Assembly (NCBI RefSeq): GCF_036898465.1
Contig: NZ_JARUMJ010000001.1
Coordinates: 7,688,001-7,752,000, forward strand
Source: Streptomyces sp. B21-105
GTDB lineage: Bacteria > Actinomycetota > Actinomycetes > Streptomycetales > Streptomycetaceae
DNA: 64,000 nucleotides
Direction of reading: 5' to 3'
Shown here piece after piece: positions 46,518-56,576 of the stretch. A model generated the notes under the pieces. The model did not search any database. It worked only from the letters and a program-made list of their open reading frames with translations, and had not been told where the DNA came from. Position 1 is the first letter of the stretch. Each line of letters begins with the position of its first letter. A program made the translations under genes and the position numbers.

Positions 46518-48779
46518 ATGACGGCAACGGTGACAGCTGGAGCACGGGCGGCGACCGAGGCGTGGCGAGGCTTCGCCGGTACCTGCTGGCGGGACCAGGT
46601 CGACGTGCGTGACTTCATCCAGGCGAACTACACGCCCTACGAAGGCGATTCGACGTTTCTGGCCGGGCCGACCGGTCGCACGCTCGCCGTCTGGGGCAAG
46701 GTCGCTCGTCTGTTCCCCGAGGAGCGGCGCCGGGGCATCCTCGACGCCGACCCGGGCACCCCGTCCACCATCACCTCGCACCGGCCGGGCTTCATCGACC
46801 GCGACCGCGAGTTGATCGTCGGCCTGCAGACCGACGCCCCCTTGCGGCGGGCCATCATGCCGAACGGCGGTCTGCGGATGGTGGAGAACGGGCTGAAGGC
46901 GTACGGCTACCAAGCCGACCCCTTCGTCACGCGGGTCTTCGGCACCTACCGCAAGACCCACAACGACGGCGTGTTCGACGCCTACACCTCCGAGATGCGT
47001 GCCGCCCGCAAGGCGGGGATCATCACCGGCCTGCCGGACGCCTACGGTCGGGGCCGGATCATCGGCGACTACCGTCGCGTCGCACTGTACGGAACGGGCC
47101 GCCTGATCGACGCGAAGCGGGCTGAGCGGGCCCTTCTCGACGGGAGGCCGTCCAGCCCCGACGTCATCCGCGACCGCGAGGAACTGGCGGAGCAGATCCG
47201 GGCGTTGGGCGAACTGACCCAGATGGCGGCCTCGTACCACTGCGACGTCTCCCGACCCGCCGCCACCGCCCACGAGGCCGTCCAGTGGCTCTACCTCGGC
47301 TTCCTGGCCGCGGTGAAGGAGCAGAACGGCGCCGCGATGTCGCTGGGCCGCACCTCCACCTTCCTGGACGTCTACCTCCAGCGTGACCTGGACGAGGGCA
47401 CCATCGACGAGACCCGCGCCCAGGAGCTGATCGACGACTTCGTGATCAAGCTGCGGATCGTACGGTTCCTGCGCACCCCCGAGTACGACGCCCTCTTCTC
47501 CGGCGACCCGACCTGGGTGACGGAGTCCATCGGCGGCATCGGCACCGACGGCCGGCCGCTGGTCACCCGCACCTCCTTCCGTTTCCTGCAGACCCTGTAC
47601 AACCTGGGCCCGGCCCCCGAGCCCAACCTGACCGTCCTGTGGTCGCCACGGCTGCCCGAGGGCTTCAAGCAGTTCTGCGCCCAGGTCTCCATCGACACCA
47701 GCGCCATCCAGTACGAGTCCGACGACCTCATGCGGCCGCGCACCGGAGACGACACCGCGATCGCCTGCTGTGTCTCCGCCATGGCGGTCGGCAAGCAGAT
47801 GCAGTTCTTCGGAGCCCGCGTCAACCTGGCCAAGGCCCTGCTGTACGCGATCAACGGCGGCCGGGACGAGATGACCGGCGAACAGATCGCGTCGCAGATG
47901 CCCGCGCTGACGGGGGAGTACCTGAACTACGAGGAGCTGTCGGCGGCATACGACCGCATGCTCGACTGGCTCGCGGCCACGTACGTCAACGCCCTGAACG
48001 TCATCCACTACATGCACGACAAGTACGCCTACGAGCGCATCGAGATGGCCCTGCACGACTACCCCGTGCACCGCTTCATGGCGTGCGGCATCGCCGGCCT
48101 GTCGGTGGCGACAGACAGCCTCTCGGCCGTCAAGCACGCCCGCGTGAAGGTCATCCGGGATGCCACCGGGCTGGCCGTCGACTACGAGGTCGAGGGCGAG
48201 TTCCCGGCGTTCGGCAACAACGACGATCGCGCGGACGCGCTCGCCGCCGACCTGGTCCAGTCGTTCATGGCGAAGGTGCGCCGCCACCCCACGTACCGCA
48301 ATGCCGAGCACACCCAGTCGGTGCTGACCATCACCTCGAACGTCGTCTACGGCAAGCACACCGGCAACACCCCCGACGGCCGCCGCGCCGGCGCCCCGTT
48401 CGCGCCCGGCGCCAACCCGATGAACGGCCGCGACCGGCACGGCGTGGCCGCCTCCGCCCTCTCGGTCGCCAAGCTGCCCTACGAGCAGGCCCGCGACGGC
48501 ATCTCGCTCACGACGACGATCACCCCCGAGGGCCTCGGCCACGACCCGGCCGAGCGCGCCGCGCACCTGGCCGGCATTCTCGACGCGTACACGGCCTCCG
48601 GCGGCTTCCACATGAACGTCAACGTGTTGGACCGGGCCACGCTGGAAGACGCCATGGAACACCCGGAGAAGTACCCGGAGCTGACGGTCCGGGTCTCCGG
48701 ATACGCCGTCAACTTCGTCCGCCTGACCCGCGAGCAGCAGCTCGACGTGATCAGCCGCACCTTCCACGGATCGCTGTGA
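46518..48779 (+). CDS. pflB: Pyruvate formate-lyase (glycyl-radical formate acetyltransferase)
   Basis: This 753-aa protein, close to the 760 of E. coli PflB, converts pyruvate and CoA to acetyl-CoA and formate without oxygen. Catalytic Cys417-Cys418 lie in AIACCVSAM, and the radical glycine (Gly728) lies in [12 protein letters not shown] 46,518 follows GAGGGAGAG. The gene overlaps its activase by GTGA. The glycyl radical is destroyed by oxygen, so the enzyme can only work in anoxic cells, which is striking for an aerobic genus. Confidence 0.95.
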   Translation: MTATVTAGARAATEAWRGFAGTCWRDQVDVRDFIQANYTPYEGDSTFLAGPTGRTLAVWGKVARLFPEERRRGILDADPGTPSTITSHRPGFIDRDRELIVGLQTDAPLRRAIMPNGGLRMVENGLKAYGYQADPFVTRVFGTYRKTHNDGVFDAYTSEMRAARKAGIITGLPDAYGRGRIIGDYRRVALYGTGRLIDAKRAERALLDGRPSSPDVIRDREELAEQIRALGELTQMAASYHCDVSRPAATAHEAVQWLYLGFLAAVKEQNGAAMSLGRTSTFLDVYLQRDLDEGTIDETRAQELIDDFVIKLRIVRFLRTPEYDALFSGDPTWVTESIGGIGTDGRPLVTRTSFRFLQTLYNLGPAPEPNLTVLWSPRLPEGFKQFCAQVSIDTSAIQYESDDLMRPRTGDDTAIACCVSAMAVGKQMQFFGARVNLAKALLYAINGGRDEMTGEQIASQMPALTGEYLNYEELSAAYDRMLDWLAATYVNALNVIHYMHDKYAYERIEMALHDYPVHRFMACGIAGLSVATDSLSAVKHARVKVIRDATGLAVDYEVEGEFPAFGNNDDRADALAADLVQSFMAKVRRHPTYRNAEHTQSVLTITSNVVYGKHTGNTPDGRRAGAPFAPGANPMNGRDRHGVAASALSVAKLPYEQARDGISLTTTITPEGLGHDPAERAAHLAGILDAYTASGGFHMNVNVLDRATLEDAMEHPEKYPELTVRVSGYAVNFVRLTREQQLDVISRTFHGSL

Positions 48780-49522
48780 GCACCACGGCCGAGCCGGTGA
48801 CGGGCCGCATCCACTCCTGGGACCTGTCCACGGGAGTGGACGGTCCCGGGACCCGGTTCGTCCTCTTCGTCAGCGGCTGCCCGCTGCGATGCCTGTACTG
48901 CGCCAACCCGGACACCTGGCACATGCGTGACGGCAAGCAGACCACCGTCGACGAGGTGATGGCCGAGATCGAGAAGTACCGGGCCTTCATCACCACTGCG
49001 GGCGGGGGAGTGACGCTCACGGGCGGCGAGGCGCTGCTGCAGCCGGCCTTCACGGCCGCGGTCTTCCGCCGCTGCAAAGAACTCGGTGTGCACACCGCAC
49101 TCGACACCTCCGGCTTCCTCGGCGCCCGCGCAACCGACGAGCTGCTCGCCGACACCGACCTGGTCCTGCTGGACATCAAGTCCTTCGACGTCCGCACCTA
49201 CCGGAACCTGACCGGCGGCGACCTCTCCCCGACCCTCAACTTCGCCACCCGCCTGGACCGCCTCGGCGTCCCGGTGTGGATCCGTTACGTCCTCGTGCCC
49301 GGCTGGACCGACGACCCGGCTGCCATCGACGGACTCGGCGCGTTCCTCGCCGGGCTGGGCAACGTCGACCGGGTGGACGTCCTGCCGTTCCACAAGCTCG
49401 GCGCCCACAAGTACGACGCGCTGGGGATTCCCTTCCCGCTACGCGACACACCCGCGCCGGACCCGGACCTGACCGAGCGAGTGCGCGAGCAGTTCCGGGA
49501 GCACGGGCTGCGGGCGCTGTGA
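48776..49522 (+). CDS. pflA: Pyruvate formate-lyase activating enzyme (radical SAM)
   Basis: This 248-aa protein has the radical-SAM cluster motif CPLRCLYC (CxxxCxxC) near residue 36-43. It also has [11 protein letters not shown] and the C-terminal half with [15 protein letters not shown] found in PflA. It abstracts hydrogen from Gly728 of PflB. The GTG start overlaps the pflB stop, ensuring co-translation. Confidence 0.93.
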   Translation: MSTTAEPVTGRIHSWDLSTGVDGPGTRFVLFVSGCPLRCLYCANPDTWHMRDGKQTTVDEVMAEIEKYRAFITTAGGGVTLTGGEALLQPAFTAAVFRRCKELGVHTALDTSGFLGARATDELLADTDLVLLDIKSFDVRTYRNLTGGDLSPTLNFATRLDRLGVPVWIRYVLVPGWTDDPAAIDGLGAFLAGLGNVDRVDVLPFHKLGAHKYDALGIPFPLRDTPAPDPDLTERVREQFREHGLRAL

Positions 49523-49528
49523 CTGCGC

Positions 49529-49553
49529 TGCCTCGCACGGCGTGGGCGAGGCA
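49529..49553 (+). terminator. Hairpin after pflBA
   Basis: An 8-bp stem TGCCTCGC/GCGAGGCA with a 9-base loop lies 6 bases after the pflA stop. Confidence 0.6.
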
Positions 49554-49663
49554 CCGCAGGCTTGAGGTGCAGGCACCCCGCCTGCCTCGGGCGGGTCACG
49601 CCGGTTCGAGACCTGCCTGGGAGGGGTAGCCCGCATCTACTGACCGTTGGGGGAGGGAGCGGG

Positions 49664-49870
49664 ATGGCGGACGCAGGTGCGCTCAGGCAGACTTGTGCAC
49701 AACTCGTCGCGACCAAAGCGCAGTTGGACGACTGGCTGGCAGAAGGTGACGCGCGAGGCGAGTGCCGATCGCTCGCCGGCGACGGCTATTCCGCTTGGCG
49801 AAGGTGGCAGGCGCGTCAGCCGTCGCCTTATGTGAGCCCTGGTCACTTTTCACGACGGTCCCTGGCGTAA
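49664..49870 (+). CDS. Hypothetical protein, first part of a possible split gene
   Basis: A 68-codon frame begins at an ATG after GGGAGGG. Its N-terminal half looks helical (LRQTCAQLVATKAQLDDWL). It ends one base before the next start, and the next frame can be read upstream to about 49,836. The two may be one gene broken by a frameshift. No family is recognised. Confidence 0.4.
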   Translation: MADAGALRQTCAQLVATKAQLDDWLAEGDARGECRSLAGDGYSAWRRWQARQPSPYVSPGHFSRRSLA

Positions 49871-49871
49871 G

Positions 49872-50441
49872 GTGCCGGAGCCCTGTCAGTTCCTGGCCAT
49901 GGCACTCCCCGGAGCCGACTTCCAGGCCGTTCGATTCGATCGGGCCCATGCCGGCCCGGACAAGCGCCCACGGACCGAGGTCGACTCCTCACTCGTCGTG
50001 GGGGGCTTGTGGCGCAGACCGTTCGAGCGTGACCTGCGGGGGGATCCCCGGGCTGTCTTGGCCGCGATCAACGCGAGTGGCGGGGCACAGTACGCTCGCG
50101 TGGGGGCTTTGCCACTCTACGCGGCCGTCGAGGGCAAGAACCGGGTGAGCCTCGCGCAGCGTGAGGGTTTACCGGCTACCGCCGAGGTGGCCACGGCTGC
50201 GTTTCCCGAAGCAGGGTGTCTGCGTCTCCACCGGGTCCACGACGAGGACACCGTCGCTGTCGCCGTGTCGCAAGTGGACGGCGGCGAACCGCAATTCCTG
50301 CCTCTCCCACAGGAGTCCACCGCCGTGTTGGCCGCCTACGGCGTCTTGTGGCACCGAAGCGTCATGGGGGCCCGGGAAGGGCAGCAAGCCGCACTTGACG
50401 CGGCCAGGGAGCGCCTCGTCGGGCGGACCTTGATGCCCTGA
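49872..50441 (+). CDS. Hypothetical protein, possibly ParB-N-like
   Basis: A 189-codon frame starts at a GTG directly after the preceding stop. The middle reads LYAAVEGKNRVSLAQREG, which loosely recalls the ParB/Srx nuclease fold, but I cannot assign it. Codon use looks like real coding sequence. It converges on adhE. Confidence 0.5.
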   Translation: MPEPCQFLAMALPGADFQAVRFDRAHAGPDKRPRTEVDSSLVVGGLWRRPFERDLRGDPRAVLAAINASGGAQYARVGALPLYAAVEGKNRVSLAQREGLPATAEVATAAFPEAGCLRLHRVHDEDTVAVAVSQVDGGEPQFLPLPQESTAVLAAYGVLWHRSVMGAREGQQAALDAARERLVGRTLMP

Positions 50442-50464
50442 GACGGCAGGCCCGGCTTCCTTCC

Positions 50465-50492
50465 CCTGGTGGGCGCTTGCGCGCCCACCAGG
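50465..50492. terminator. Bidirectional terminator at adhE 3' end
   Basis: A perfect 12-bp stem (CCTGGTGGGCGC and complement) with loop TTGC lies between converging genes and ends 5 bases from the adhE stop. Confidence 0.85.
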
Positions 50493-50497
50493 GAAGG

Positions 50498-53158
50498 CTA
50501 GTCGCCAGGTGTACCGACGGGGCCGTAGTAGGCCGCTCGCATCAGCTCCTGCATGTCGTCGAGCATGGGCATCCGCGGGTTGGCCGGGGCGCACTGGTCC
50601 TCGTAGGCGTTCATGGCCTGCTGGGGCAGGGCGTCGAGGAAGGAGCGCTCGTCGACGCCGAGGGCCTGGAACGACGGCTCGATGCCGACGGCTTGGCGCA
50701 GGCGCTCAACGGAGCGGGCGAGCGACTCCACGCCGGCCTGCGGGGTGGCGGCGGGAAGGCCGAGGGCGCGGGCGATGTCCTGGAAGCGCTCGGGAGCCCG
50801 GTAGCTCTCGTACTTGGGCCAGCCGGTGAGCTTGGTCGGGACGGTGCCGTTGTAGCGGATGACGTGCGGCAGCAGGACCGCGTTGGTGCGGCCGTGCGCG
50901 ATGTGGAAGGTGGCGCCGAGCGTGTGGGACATGGCGTGGACGATGCCGAGGAAGGCGTTGCCGAAGGCCATGCCCGCGATGGTGCCGGCGTTGTGCATCT
51001 TCTCCCGGGCCTCCGCCGAGCCCTCGCGGTCGTTCACCGCCGCTTCGAGGTGGTCGAAGATCAGCCGGATCGCGTGCAGCGCCAGCCCGTCGGTGAAGTC
51101 GTTGGCGTAGACGGACACGTACGCCTCGATGGCGTGGGTGAGCGCGTCGAAGCCGCTGTCGGCGGCCAGGGCCGGGGGCAGGGCGGTGGTGAGGAGGGGG
51201 TCGATGATGGCCACGCTGGGGGTGAGCGCGTAGTCGGCCAGCGGGTACTTCTTGCCCGTGGCCGGGTCGGAGATGACGGCGAAGGGCGTGACCTCGGCGC
51301 CGGTACCGGAGGTGGTGGGCACGCACACCAGGCGGGCCCGGCTGCCCAGCGTCGGGAAGCGGAAGGCGCGCTTGCGGATGTCGGAGAACTTGTGCCGCAT
51401 GTCGGCGAAGTCGATGTCCGGGTGCTCGTAGAGCAGCCACATCACCTTGGCCGCGTCCATGGGTGAGCCGCCGCCGAGCGCGATGATCGTGTCCGGGCGG
51501 AAGTCCCGCATGAGGCGGGCGCCGCGCTGCACGGAGCCGATGCTGGGTTCCGGTTCGACGTTGTCGATGATCTGTAGTGTCACGGGCTCGGGACGGCGCT
51601 TGAGGACGCGGTCGACGCGGTCGACGAAGCCGAGGCGGGTCATGGTCGCGTCGGTGACGATCGTGACGCGGTGGACGTCCGGCATGGAGGCGAGGTAGCG
51701 GATGGCCTGCGGCTCGAAGTAGATCTTCGGCGGGACCTTGAACCACTGCAGGTTGTTGCGGCGCGTGCCAACCCGCTTGACGTTCAGCAGCTGGGCGGCG
51801 GAGACGTTGTTGGACACCGACGTGCTGCCCCAGGAGCCGCAGCCGAGCGTCAGGGAAGGCAGGAGGCTGTTGTAGACGCCGCCGATGGCGCCCTGCGAGG
51901 AGGGTGCGTTGACGATGATCCGCACGGTCTTGATGCGCTTTCCGTACGCCTCCGCCAGCGCCCGGTCCTCGGTGTGGATGACGGCGCTGTGGCCCTGGCC
52001 GTGGAAGGCGACCATGTCGGCGGCCAGGTCGAAGCCCTGCTGCTCGGAGCCCGCGCGCAGGACGGCGAGGACCGGGCAGAGCTTCTCGCGGGTCAGCGGC
52101 TCGTCCGGGCCGACGCGCTCGGCCTCGACCAGGATGACGGAGGTGTCCTCGGGCACGGTGAAGCCGGCCTGCTCGGCGATCCACGCCGGGCTCCGACCTA
52201 CGGCCGTGGCGTTGACCTTGGGCTCGCAGCCCGCGCCCGCCCGGCCGGAGGGGAACAGGAACGCCTCCAGCTTCGACTTCTCCTCGGCGGTCGCCAGGTG
52301 GGCGTGCAGCGTGCGGAACTCGGCCAGGGCGGTGTCGTAGATCTCGTCGTCGAGGATGACGGCCTGTTCGGAGGCGCAGATCATCCCGTTGTCGAACGAC
52401 TTGGACAGCACCAGGTCGTTGACGGCCCGGCGTAGCTTGGCGCTCTTGTGCACGTACGCGGGGACGTTGCCCGCGCCCACGCCCAGGGCGGGCTTGCCCG
52501 CCGAGTAGGCGGCCTTGACCATGGCGTTGCCGCCGGTGGCGAGGATCAGCGAGACGCCCGGGTGGTGCATCAGCGTGCCGGTGGCCTCGACCGACGGGGT
52601 CTCGATCCACTGGATGCACTGCTCCGGCGCGCCCGCGGTGACGGCCGCGTCCCGCACGATGCGAGCGGCCTCGGCGCTGCAGCGCTGGGCCGAGGGGTGG
52701 AAGGCGAAGACGACCGGGTTACGGGTCTTCAGCGCCATCAGCGCCTTGAAGATCGTGGTGGAGGTCGGGTTGGTGACGGGCGTGATGGCGCACACCACCC
52801 CCACCGGTTCGGCGATCTCGACCATGTCCTCGATGTCGTCGCGGGCGATGACCCCGACGGTCTTCATCCGGCCCATGCTGTGCGTGACGTGCTCGCACGC
52901 GAACATGTTCTTGGCGGCCTTGTCCTCGAACACGCCGCGTCCGGTCTCCTCCACCGCGAGTCGTGCGAGCGCGGTGTGCTGGTCGAGGGCGGCGACCGAC
53001 GCCTTCTTGACGATGTGGTCGACTTGCTCCTGCGTCAGTTCCTCGTAGTCGGCGAGTGCCTTGAGCCCGTTCGTGACCAGCCGGTCGACGGCGATGGCGG
53101 TCTCGGACGGCTCGCCGCCCGGGGCGGCAGCTCGGGTTCGGGCGTCCTGTCGGGTCAT
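50498..53158 (-). CDS. adhE: Bifunctional aldehyde/alcohol dehydrogenase
   Basis: This 886-aa fusion reduces acetyl-CoA to acetaldehyde and then ethanol, regenerating two NAD+. The N-terminal aldehyde dehydrogenase (about 20-440) has the catalytic Cys in NGMICASEQ and GVGAGNVPAY. The C-terminal iron-dependent alcohol dehydrogenase (about 470-880) has GGGSPMDAAKVMW and the metal-binding His residues in AMSHTLGATFHIAHG. ATG 53,158 is chosen after GGAGGC. It pairs functionally with PflB, and two boxes lie upstream. Confidence 0.95.
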   Translation of the reverse strand: MTRQDARTRAAAPGGEPSETAIAVDRLVTNGLKALADYEELTQEQVDHIVKKASVAALDQHTALARLAVEETGRGVFEDKAAKNMFACEHVTHSMGRMKTVGVIARDDIEDMVEIAEPVGVVCAITPVTNPTSTTIFKALMALKTRNPVVFAFHPSAQRCSAEAARIVRDAAVTAGAPEQCIQWIETPSVEATGTLMHHPGVSLILATGGNAMVKAAYSAGKPALGVGAGNVPAYVHKSAKLRRAVNDLVLSKSFDNGMICASEQAVILDDEIYDTALAEFRTLHAHLATAEEKSKLEAFLFPSGRAGAGCEPKVNATAVGRSPAWIAEQAGFTVPEDTSVILVEAERVGPDEPLTREKLCPVLAVLRAGSEQQGFDLAADMVAFHGQGHSAVIHTEDRALAEAYGKRIKTVRIIVNAPSSQGAIGGVYNSLLPSLTLGCGSWGSTSVSNNVSAAQLLNVKRVGTRRNNLQWFKVPPKIYFEPQAIRYLASMPDVHRVTIVTDATMTRLGFVDRVDRVLKRRPEPVTLQIIDNVEPEPSIGSVQRGARLMRDFRPDTIIALGGGSPMDAAKVMWLLYEHPDIDFADMRHKFSDIRKRAFRFPTLGSRARLVCVPTTSGTGAEVTPFAVISDPATGKKYPLADYALTPSVAIIDPLLTTALPPALAADSGFDALTHAIEAYVSVYANDFTDGLALHAIRLIFDHLEAAVNDREGSAEAREKMHNAGTIAGMAFGNAFLGIVHAMSHTLGATFHIAHGRTNAVLLPHVIRYNGTVPTKLTGWPKYESYRAPERFQDIARALGLPAATPQAGVESLARSVERLRQAVGIEPSFQALGVDERSFLDALPQQAMNAYEDQCAPANPRMPMLDDMQELMRAAYYGPVGTPGD

Positions 53159-53306
53159 GGGGGTTGCGCCTCCGTCGTCGAGGTCGTGGGCCGGGAGACC
53201 GGCAGCGTGCGGCGTGGGGAGCGGCACCGCGGAAGATCGGTACTGCTCCTACTGCCACCGTCTCGCAGAGGGGAGCCGCCACCCAGACGTCAAAGGTCCC
53301 GGCCGG

Positions 53307-53320
53307 GGGCCGACCGGCCC
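53307..53320. promoter_or_regulatory. DevR-like box upstream of adhE (exact consensus)
   Basis: GGGCCG-AC-CGGCCC is an exact copy 149 bases before adhE. Confidence 0.7.
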
Positions 53321-53330
53321 GGCGGGGTCG

Positions 53331-53344
53331 GGGCCGATCGGTCA
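53331..53344. promoter_or_regulatory. Second DevR-like box upstream of adhE
   Basis: GGGCCG-AT-CGGTCA has two mismatches and lies 10 bases beyond the first box. The 325-base gap 53,159-53,483 has no gene; a hairpin CAGCGCC/GGCGCTG lies at 53,391-53,408. Confidence 0.5.
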
Positions 53345-53459
53345 CCTGACGGCGAGGGGCGCCGGATCGCGTACAGGGGCGGGCATCCGGCAGCGCCTGT
53401 AGGCGCTGCGGACGTCCCGGGGTGATGGTGGGGGGTATGCGCTTGCCGGTCCTCCCTGA

Positions 53460-53477
53460 GCGCCGCCTAAGCGGCGC
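53460..53477 (-). terminator. Hairpin after CBS-BON copy 3
   Basis: A 7-bp stem GCGCCGC/GCGGCGC with loop CTAA lies 7 bases past the minus-strand stop. Confidence 0.5.
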
Positions 53478-53483
53478 CCGGGA

Positions 53484-54212
53484 CTACCGCTCGGGGAGCC
53501 AGTCGTGGGCGATCCGGCGCGAGGGGTGCGTCTCGCGAGGGCGGGTGTCGTCGACGCGGAAGGTGAGGCGGTTCATCACGCCCACCACGCCGTCCACCCG
53601 CCAGGCGAGCTGGACCACCAGCGGGATGTCGCTGCGGCGTTCCAGGCGCCCCTCCAGCGTGGCCGTGCCGTCGTGGACCGAGACGATGACGGTGTGGGGC
53701 GGCAGACACATGGCGCGGGTGAGGACCTCGTCGATGATCTCCTGGCGGATCTCCCCGTCGGTACGCAGGAAGACCCGCAGCAGGTCACGGCGCGTAGCGA
53801 TGCCGATCAGACGGTCCTCCTCGTCCACCACCGGAAGCCGTTCGATGTGGTGGCGCTCCATCACCCGTGCGGCGTCCGCGACGCGCTGTTCCGGGTGCAC
53901 CGTGATCGCGGGTGTCGACATCAGCTGCCCGGCGGTCATGGCACGGGCCTTGGCGGCCGCGCTTCGCCCCGTGCGGCGTAGCGGCGGCAGCCGGAAGCGG
54001 CGTCCCCGGTGGTCCGGTTCGGCCTGAGCCGCCTGTCGGCGTATCAGGTCGGTCTCGGAGATCACGCCGAGGACCTTGTCGTCGGCGTCCACCACGGGCA
54101 GCCCGCTGATCCGATGCCGAGCCAGCAGCTGTGCGACGTCCTTGAACGGTGTCTCCCGGCGCGCCTCGATGACCTCGGAGGTCATCACTTCGCCGACCTT
54201 GCAGGTCTTCAC
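53484..54212 (-). CDS. CBS-pair plus BON-domain protein, copy 3
   Basis: This 242-aa protein is closely related to copy 1 (KVGEVMTSEVIEARRETPF, then QLMSTPAITVHPEQRV). It has a C-terminal BON domain (VSVHDGTATLEGRLER) and the same tail HDWLPER as copy 1's DDWLRRV. GTG 54,212 is chosen because GGAGAAGGGA precedes it. A box lies 231 bases upstream. Confidence 0.88.
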   Translation of the reverse strand: MKTCKVGEVMTSEVIEARRETPFKDVAQLLARHRISGLPVVDADDKVLGVISETDLIRRQAAQAEPDHRGRRFRLPPLRRTGRSAAAKARAMTAGQLMSTPAITVHPEQRVADAARVMERHHIERLPVVDEEDRLIGIATRRDLLRVFLRTDGEIRQEIIDEVLTRAMCLPPHTVIVSVHDGTATLEGRLERRSDIPLVVQLAWRVDGVVGVMNRLTFRVDDTRPRETHPSRRIAHDWLPER

Positions 54213-54442
54213 GGCAGTTCCCTTCTCCACCGGTGCATGCGGGGTGCGCTCGGTTTCCCTTGCGTACGACCCGCGCAAACGGTCCCGTATCCCCGCTGGG
54301 CGATGTGCTCCTGCGGTGGGCATCGGGGGCCGGAACTCGCGGGTGAGGGCGGCCGGTCCGTCGCTGTTGTCCCGTTGGAGTGTCCCGGGTAGCCGGCCCC
54401 TGATGCCTCTTCAGCCTCCCGCGCACCGGCTTGGCGGTGCAG

Positions 54443-54456
54443 GGGCCAACCGGTCC
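54443..54456. promoter_or_regulatory. DevR-like box in the gap before CBS-BON copy 3
   Basis: GGGCCA-AC-CGGTCC has two mismatches, 231 bases from the start. It is the only signal seen in the 546-base gap 54,213-54,758, which holds no gene I can support. Confidence 0.45.
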
Positions 54457-54758
54457 CGAGCTGCCGGGCCGAACCGCCCTCTCCTCGGCTGGACACGGTC
54501 GGTGACGAGATCACCACGGCAAAGGCGGGGACGGCTGTCCCACCCCGCCGTGGGGCGGCCGGGAGGAACGCAACCATCAGGCGGAGCAGGACAGTTGCAC
54601 TCACCGCTGACACGAAGACGGCAGAGCTGAGGGCGCGGTGGGGATGCGCAATGCCGCAGGGTTCAAGCCGCGATGGCCCGCAGTCGGCCGGACTGCACCC
54701 GGCCGCTTCCGTACTTTCCGGTGCCGAGTGCCGGCGGATGCGACCGGGCGCGGGGCGG

Positions 54759-56462
54759 TCAATGGCATCCGGCAGTCGCACTGACCGGCTCGTCCATCCC
54801 GGACAGGGCGGTGCGGGCTGCTGCGCGTGCCTCCTCGGCGGTGTCCGCGGCGAGGGCTGCAGCGGCTGCTCGCCGGCACTGGGCGAGGGTATGCCGGGCC
54901 AGTTCGGCGCGTACATAGGGCAGTGCTGCGGCGCCCATGGACAGGCTGGTGACGCCGAGTCCGGTGAGCACGCAGGCGAGCAGTGGATCGGCGGCGGCCT
55001 CGCCGCACACCCCGCAGCTCTTGCCTTCGGCGGTCGCGGCGTCGGCGGCCGCAGCGATGAGGTCGAGCAGGGCGGGCTGCCATGGGTCCTGCAGTCGCGC
55101 GAGCGCGCCCACCTGTCGGTCGGCGGCGAAGGTGTACTGCGCGAGGTCGTTGGTGCCCAGTGACAGGAACCCGGCCTCCTGAAGGATGGACCGGGCGCGC
55201 AACGCGGCCGAGGGAATCTCGACCATCGCGCCGATCTTCGCCCGCAGGCCCGCCTGACGGCAGGCGTCGACGAACGCCTGGGCGTCCGCGCGGTCCGCGA
55301 CCATCGGCGCCATCACCTCCAGCTGTACCGGCAGGCCCGCGGCCGCCGTGGCCAGCGCCCGTAGCTGCGACTGCAGCACGTCGGGGTGGTCGAGCAGTGT
55401 ACGTAGCCCGCGCACGCCCAGCGCCGGGTTCGGCTCGTCGGCCGGGGTGAGGAAGTCCAGTGGCTTGTCGGCGCCCGCGTCCAGCACTCGGACCACCACC
55501 CGGCCCTCGGGGAATGCCTCGAACACCTTGCGGTACGCATCCACTTGACGTTCCTCGGACGGCGCCTGCCTGCTGTCGTCGAGGAAGAGGAACTCGGTGC
55601 GGAAGAGGCCGACGCCTTCGGCCCCCGCCGCGAGGGCGGCCGGTACGTCCGCGGGGCCGGCGATGTTCGCCAGGAGCGGCACCCGGTGTCCGTCCGCGGT
55701 GGCCCCAGGACCGGAGGCGGAGGCCAGGGCCGCCTCGTGGGCGGCGGCCTGGCGCTCCAGCTCTGCCCGCGTGCGGGCATCCGGTTCCAGGAACACTTCG
55801 CCGGTGCTGCCGTCGACCGCGACGACGGTGCCTTCGGCCACCCCGGTGGCGCCGGGCAGCGCCACGACCGCCGGTACGCCCAGGGCGCGGGCGAGGATGG
55901 CGCTGTGGCTGGTCGGCCCGCCCTGCTCGGTGACGAAGCCCAGGACCAGGTCCGGGTCGAGCAGCGCGGTGTCGGCCGGGGCCAGGTCGCGGGCGAGCAG
56001 CACGTAGGGTTCTTTGCTGTCCGGCAGGCCCGGCATGGGCACGCCCAGCAGCCGGGCGATGATGCGGTCACGTACGTCGTCCAGGTCCGCGACCCGGCCC
56101 GCGAGGTACTCACCCGCCTGGGCCAGCAGCGCCCGGTAGGCGGCGAAGGCGTCGAAGACCGCGCGCTCGGCGCAACTGCCCCCGGCGATACGCCGCTCGA
56201 CATCGGCTATGAGTTCGGGGTCCTGGGCCATCAGGGCCTGGGCTTCGAGGACCGCTTGTGCCTCACCGCCGGCCAGGTCACCGCGCGCCGTGAGATCTGC
56301 GGCGACCGTGTCCACCGCCCGCCGGGCGCGGCCCTGTTCACCCCGCACGGCCTCGGCCGGGATCCGCCGGTCGGGCGGCTGAAGGACCGCGGCCCCCATA
56401 TGCCGTACCGCGCCGATCGCCACACCGTGGCTGACGCCGACGCCTCGAAACGTTGTCTCCAT
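54759..56462 (-). CDS. ptsI: PTS enzyme I (phosphoenolpyruvate-protein phosphotransferase)
   Basis: This 567-aa protein is of full EI length. The phospho-His lies in GGPTSHSAILAR near residue 190, and the PEP-binding barrel has GVGLFRTEFLFLDD and LGTNDLAQYTFAADR. The C-terminal Cys is in GVCGEAAADP. No HPr or sugar EII lies nearby. It follows PPDK by 114 bases on the same strand. It may be a second EI serving the housekeeping HPr, or a PEP/pyruvate sensor. Confidence 0.92.
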   Translation of the reverse strand: METTFRGVGVSHGVAIGAVRHMGAAVLQPPDRRIPAEAVRGEQGRARRAVDTVAADLTARGDLAGGEAQAVLEAQALMAQDPELIADVERRIAGGSCAERAVFDAFAAYRALLAQAGEYLAGRVADLDDVRDRIIARLLGVPMPGLPDSKEPYVLLARDLAPADTALLDPDLVLGFVTEQGGPTSHSAILARALGVPAVVALPGATGVAEGTVVAVDGSTGEVFLEPDARTRAELERQAAAHEAALASASGPGATADGHRVPLLANIAGPADVPAALAAGAEGVGLFRTEFLFLDDSRQAPSEERQVDAYRKVFEAFPEGRVVVRVLDAGADKPLDFLTPADEPNPALGVRGLRTLLDHPDVLQSQLRALATAAAGLPVQLEVMAPMVADRADAQAFVDACRQAGLRAKIGAMVEIPSAALRARSILQEAGFLSLGTNDLAQYTFAADRQVGALARLQDPWQPALLDLIAAAADAATAEGKSCGVCGEAAADPLLACVLTGLGVTSLSMGAAALPYVRAELARHTLAQCRRAAAAALAADTAEEARAAARTALSGMDEPVSATAGCH

Positions 56463-56576
56463 CTTGCCTGTCTCCGAATAGGTGCGGCGGCGACCGCCGC
56501 ACATCGTCATCTCACTTGCGGCCGGCGGCCCGCCGGGCCGAGGCCGGGCCTTTCGCCTCCGGCCCTGCGGGGTGTG

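Noticed and set aside
46140..48767. 875-codon minus-strand frame over pflB
   Set aside because: It is the antisense shadow of pflB; it also runs through a terminator and has no motif.
50706..52619. 637-codon open frame antisense-shifted within adhE
   Set aside because: It is the +1 shadow of adhE, rich in Arg/Pro/Gly repeats with no family motifs, as expected in high-GC DNA.
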